Below, in pieces: positions 4,611 to 7,249 of a stretch of 7,249 nucleotides of DNA (the first letter of the stretch is position 1; the number at the start of each line of letters is the position of its first letter). The position numbers and the translations under genes were made by a program. The notes under the pieces were generated by a model. That model was not told the DNA's origin, searched no databases, and worked only from the letters and a program-made list of their open reading frames with translations. The DNA is from Gemmatimonadales bacterium (GTDB lineage Bacteria > Gemmatimonadota > Gemmatimonadetes > Gemmatimonadales > GWC2-71-9): the NCBI GenBank assembly GCA_013813145.1, contig JACCSE010000361.1, positions 1 through 7,249 on the forward strand. The letters are read 5' to 3'.

Positions 4611-6100
4611 GGCAGGACGGGCTCAACATCCCGGACGTGCAGCGGGCGGTCGCGCGGGAGAGCGGCCGGATCCCCATGCGGCCCGCCCTGGTCCGCACCG
4701 CCGCGAGCGCGGTGACGGTGGGATCGGGAGGCGCCGCCGGGAGCGAGGGCCCCGTCGCCGTCCTCGGTTCCACCATCGCCTCGGCGCTGGGCCGGGCCTT
4801 CCGGTTCGATCCCGCCCGCACCAAGGTGCTTGTCGCCGCCGGAGCGGCGGCGGGGATCTCGGCGGCGTTCAATGCCCCGCTGGCCGGGGCGTTTTTCGCG
4901 CTGGAGGAGATCCTCGGATCGCTCGCGGTCGGCGCCTTCCCCCCGGTGGTGGTGGCGAGCGTGGTGGCGGCGGTGGTCTCCCACAGCTTTCTGGGCAACA
5001 ATCCCGCCTTCCCCATTCCGGAGGAGTACGGATACGCGCTCCAGCGCGAGGTGCTGGTCTTCTACCCGTTTCTCGGGATCGTCTCCGGGCTGGTCGCGGC
5101 GCTCTTCGTGAAGACTTTCTTCGGGACCGAAGAGTTCTGCCGGACACTCCGGCTTCACCCCGCGGTCCTGGCGCTCCTGGGCGGCGCCCTCGTGGGCGCG
5201 CTGGTGCTGCTCTCGGGGGGCCTGCTGGTGGGGCACGGGCACTTCGCGGTGCACCTCGACCTCTTCGGCGGCATGAGCTGGACCTCGCTGGCGCTGCTCG
5301 CGGTCGGCAGCATCCTCGCCACCTCGATCACGCTCGGCGCCGGGGGCTCCGGCGGCGTGTTCACCCCATCGCTCTTCGTCGGCGCGGCGACCGGCGGCGC
5401 CTTCGGGGTGGCGCTCGCCGGGCTCTTGCCCGACCTGAACCTCCGGCCCGAGGCGTACGCGCTGGTCGGCATGGGCGCGGTGGTCGGCGCGGCGACCTCC
5501 GCGCCGATTACCGGGATCCTGCTCGTCTTCGAGATGACCAACGACTACGAGATCGTGCTTCCGTTGATGCTGACGACCGTGATCGCCAACCTCGTGGCTC
5601 GGCGGATTGAGCCCGACTCGCTCTACAGCGGTTGGCTCCGCCGGCGGGGCGAGCGGCTGGAGCAGGGCGCCGACCGGGACGTGCTCGCCGGGCTCAAGGT
5701 GCGGGACGCCTTCGATCCCGCGCCCCACGTCGTGGGAAGCACCGCATCGCTCGACCTGCTCCTGGCCCACCTCGGGCGCGGCGCGTATACCGACCTGCCG
5801 GTGGTGGACGACGAACGGCGTCTCATCGGGATCATCACCCTCGCGGACCTTGGTCGTCTGGCGGGCAACCGCGATACGCCGGCCGCGACCGTCGCCGCCG
5901 ACGTGGCGACTCCGGCTGAGTCGGTGACCCCGGCCGATTCGCTCCTGGAGGCGATCCGCAGGATGGGGGTGCGCGGCACGCCTTCGATTCCGGTAGTGGA
6001 TCGGTCCACCGGCCGGCTGCTCGGCCTGGTGACCCGGGCCGGCGTGCTGGGCCTGTACGAGCGCACGGTCGCCACCGGCGAGCACCGGACGTTTACCTGA
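4592..6100 (+). CDS. ClC chloride/proton antiporter with CBS pair, main part (5' end lies upstream of the internal TGA)
   Basis: This 502-residue ORF carries most of a ClC family membrane transporter plus a C-terminal CBS-domain pair. Family landmarks are GLNIPD (10-15, where ClcA has GSGIPE), GSEGP (50-54, with the gating glutamate E52), FNAPLAGAFFALEE (93-106, with the proton-path glutamate at E106), GSGGVFTP (252-259) and LYS (344-346, the pore tyrosine). Both glutamates are kept, which fits a proton-coupled antiporter rather than a channel. CBS motifs cover about 367-425 and 437-490 and usually bind adenine nucleotides. ATG 4592 is simply the first Met after the TGA. It has no Shine-Dalgarno, and on its own the ORF would lack the first helices. 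Joined to 4334-4585 the total of about 587 residues is normal for ClC-CBS proteins. It is either a pseudogene, a readthrough gene or a single-base error. Confidence 0.85.
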   Translation: MRAFAPGQDGLNIPDVQRAVARESGRIPMRPALVRTAASAVTVGSGGAAGSEGPVAVLGSTIASALGRAFRFDPARTKVLVAAGAAAGISAAFNAPLAGAFFALEEILGSLAVGAFPPVVVASVVAAVVSHSFLGNNPAFPIPEEYGYALQREVLVFYPFLGIVSGLVAALFVKTFFGTEEFCRTLRLHPAVLALLGGALVGALVLLSGGLLVGHGHFAVHLDLFGGMSWTSLALLAVGSILATSITLGAGGSGGVFTPSLFVGAATGGAFGVALAGLLPDLNLRPEAYALVGMGAVVGAATSAPITGILLVFEMTNDYEIVLPLMLTTVIANLVARRIEPDSLYSGWLRRRGERLEQGADRDVLAGLKVRDAFDPAPHVVGSTASLDLLLAHLGRGAYTDLPVVDDERRLIGIITLADLGRLAGNRDTPAATVAADVATPAESVTPADSLLEAIRRMGVRGTPSIPVVDRSTGRLLGLVTRAGVLGLYERTVATGEHRTFT

Positions 6101-6128
6101 CCCGGGCTCCGCGGATACAATTCCTTCC
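6092..6128 (+). promoter_or_regulatory. Putative leaderless promoter of holA
   Basis: TACAAT (6116-6121) matches TATAAT at 5 of 6 positions and ends 7 nt before the holA ATG at 6129. TTTACC (6092-6097, 4 of 6 to TTGACA) lies 18 nt upstream and overlaps the end of clc. No Shine-Dalgarno precedes the ATG: the 7 nt in front are pyrimidines only. This is the clearest of the three leaderless-type arrangements in the window. Confidence 0.5.
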
Positions 6129-7184
6129 ATGCCAGCGCAGACTCTCGATGCCTGCTTCCGCGCCCTCCGCAAGGGTGCGCCGGCGCCGGTGTACTACTTC
6201 CACGGTCCCGAGGACATCCTCAAAGACGAGGCCATCCGCGCGATCCTGGATCGTGCGCTCGACCCCGCCCTCCGCGACTTCAATTTCGATCAGCGGTCCG
6301 CCGGGCAGCTCGATCCCGAATCGCTCTTCGCGCTCTGCGCCACCTTGCCGATGATGGCGGAACGCCGGGTAGTGGTGCTGCGCGACCTCGAGGGGCTCAA
6401 GCGAAAGCCGAAGCTCCGCGCGGTGCTGCTGGAGTACCTCGAGCGGCCGTCGCCCGAAACGGTGCTGATCCTGGTCCAGGGTTCGGGCGACGAGGCCGTG
6501 GACAAGGACTTCGCCCGCACCGCCTGCACCGTCGCCTGCAATCCGCTGCCCCCCGAGCGGGTGCTCCGGTGGCTCGAACGCCGGGCCGAGGCGGTCGGCG
6601 TGCGGCTGGAGCCGGCCGCCGCCGAGCACCTGATTCGGTCGGTGGGCGGCGAGCTCGGCACCCTCAGCTCGGAGCTGGCGAAGCTGGCCGCCCTGCCGGC
6701 GGACGAGCCGCTTACCGCCGAGCGAGTGGGCGAGCTGGTGGGCGTGCGGCACGGGGAAACCAATTTCGACTGGCGCGACGCCCTGTTCGACGGACGCACC
6801 GCCGAGGCGGTACGCCTGCTCGTCCCGGTCCTCGACCAGCCCGGCAGCTCCGGCGTCAGACTGGTCACCCTCGCCGGCACGACCCTCGTCGGCATCGGGA
6901 TCGCGCGAAGCCACCTGGACCGGAAGCTTCGAGGTCGCGCGCTTGGCGACGCGGTGTTCGAGACGATTCGCCAGGGCCGGGTCTTCGGCCTGCTCCCGTG
7001 GACCGAGGAACGCGACCGCTGGGTTCGCTGGGCCGCTTCGTGGCCCGCCACACGCGTCCGAGCCGGCCTTCGCGCCGCGCTGGAGGCGGACAGGGCTCTC
7101 AAGGAAACGACCATTTCCGACGAGCAGGGTGTCCTCACTGACCTGGTGCTGCGGATGGCACCGCTGAAGAGGGAGGCGGCGTGA
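6129..7184 (+). CDS. holA: DNA polymerase III subunit delta
   Basis: The 351-residue protein is the delta subunit of the clamp-loader complex, which opens the beta sliding clamp and loads it on DNA with gamma/tau and delta'. Length matches the usual ~330-350. Visible landmarks are the N-terminal PAPVYYFHGPEDILKDEAI (18-36), the DPALRDFNFD segment (45-54), the beta-contact-like region LPMMAERRVVVLRDLEGL (73-90), the helix GGELGTLSSELAKLAAL (173-189) that follows the delta family pattern, and the C-terminal collar segment ALEADRALKET (317-327). No Walker A motif is present, as expected for delta, which does not hydrolyse ATP. ATG 6129 is the first Met and homology starts soon after it. The gap to clc is 28 nt. 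The stop overlaps a possible next start (TGATG) with GGGAGG at 7171-7176. Confidence 0.92.
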   Translation: MPAQTLDACFRALRKGAPAPVYYFHGPEDILKDEAIRAILDRALDPALRDFNFDQRSAGQLDPESLFALCATLPMMAERRVVVLRDLEGLKRKPKLRAVLLEYLERPSPETVLILVQGSGDEAVDKDFARTACTVACNPLPPERVLRWLERRAEAVGVRLEPAAAEHLIRSVGGELGTLSSELAKLAALPADEPLTAERVGELVGVRHGETNFDWRDALFDGRTAEAVRLLVPVLDQPGSSGVRLVTLAGTTLVGIGIARSHLDRKLRGRALGDAVFETIRQGRVFGLLPWTEERDRWVRWAASWPATRVRAGLRAALEADRALKETTISDEQGVLTDLVLRMAPLKREAA

Positions 7185-7189
7185 TGGAC

Positions 7190-7224
7190 CAGCGGGGCAG
7201 CGGGGCAGGGGGGCAGCGGGGCAG
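7190..7224. repeat. 8-nt tandem repeat, about four and a half copies
   Basis: Four contiguous units, CGGGGCAG (7193-7200), CGGGGCAG (7201-7208), GGGGGCAG (7209-7216) and CGGGGCAG (7217-7224), follow a partial CAG (7190-7192). One base differs in the third unit. The last unit runs into GCAGT-A-ACTGC (7221-7231), a perfect 5-bp palindrome. The array begins 6 nt after a possible ATG at 7184 that overlaps the holA stop (TGATG) and has GGGAGG seven nt ahead. That frame stays open for 22 codons to the window edge but reads a low-complexity Gly/Arg/Gln mix, so a real gene there is uncertain. Confidence 0.8.
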
Positions 7225-7249
7225 TAACTGCACACCGTTGCCGTCATCC

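Noticed and set aside
3638..6172. Minus-strand open frame of 844 codons opposite the sigma factor and clc genes
   Set aside because: It is rich in Arg, Gly, Glu and His with no recognisable domain. It spans two genes and the gaps between them, and is antisense to strong family matches. Long antisense frames are expected in GC-rich coding DNA.
6093..7247. Minus-strand open frame of 384 codons opposite holA
   Set aside because: It is a shadow of holA and starts inside the 8-nt tandem repeat, which translates to low-complexity PAAPLPRCPAG-like sequence.

Overview
The window is GC-rich DNA, about two-thirds G+C by eye, with densely packed genes, frequent GTG starts and G/C-ending codons. I infer a free-living, chromosomal bacterial region. 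The protein style and the non-coding repeat families would fit Gemmatimonadota or a similar high-GC soil phylum, but this is a guess from general character and not a marker-based placement.

Layout. A gene cut by the left edge runs leftwards (1-180, minus) and encodes an exported protein with a TPR-like start. Everything else reads rightwards. A compact operon (280-2915) holds upp (uracil phosphoribosyltransferase), a metallo-beta-lactamase/beta-CASP RNase-like protein whose start overlaps the upp stop, and a membrane-anchored DUF218 (SanA/ElyC/YdcF-type) protein only 3 nt further on. A long imperfect palindrome of the 'HPERSEG' repeat type (2923-2987) then separates the operon from a Nudix hydrolase of the ADP-ribose pyrophosphatase type (3034-3576). 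An AT-rich patch and a structured leader precede an ECF-type sigma factor (3683-4294). A ClC chloride/proton antiporter gene with C-terminal CBS domains follows (4334-6100), but an in-frame TGA at 4583-4585 breaks it. Next is holA, the DNA polymerase III delta subunit (6129-7184). The window ends in an 8-nt tandem repeat lying over a possible start codon of the next gene.

How the genes relate. upp, the Nudix hydrolase and the beta-CASP nuclease all touch nucleotide or RNA turnover, so uracil salvage next to RNA degradation is a plausible functional theme for the first operon. The rest looks like ordinary housekeeping. I see no defence system, phage module, CRISPR array, tRNA or rRNA.

The points most worth a second look are: the nonsense codon in the ClC gene; the alternative-hairpin leader in front of the sigma factor; the recurrent pattern of a -10-like box 6-7 nt before start codons that lack a Shine-Dalgarno (upp, clc, holA), which suggests leaderless transcripts; the HPERSEG-type palindrome; and the terminal 8-nt repeat. 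I did not find convincing evidence of a new multi-gene system.
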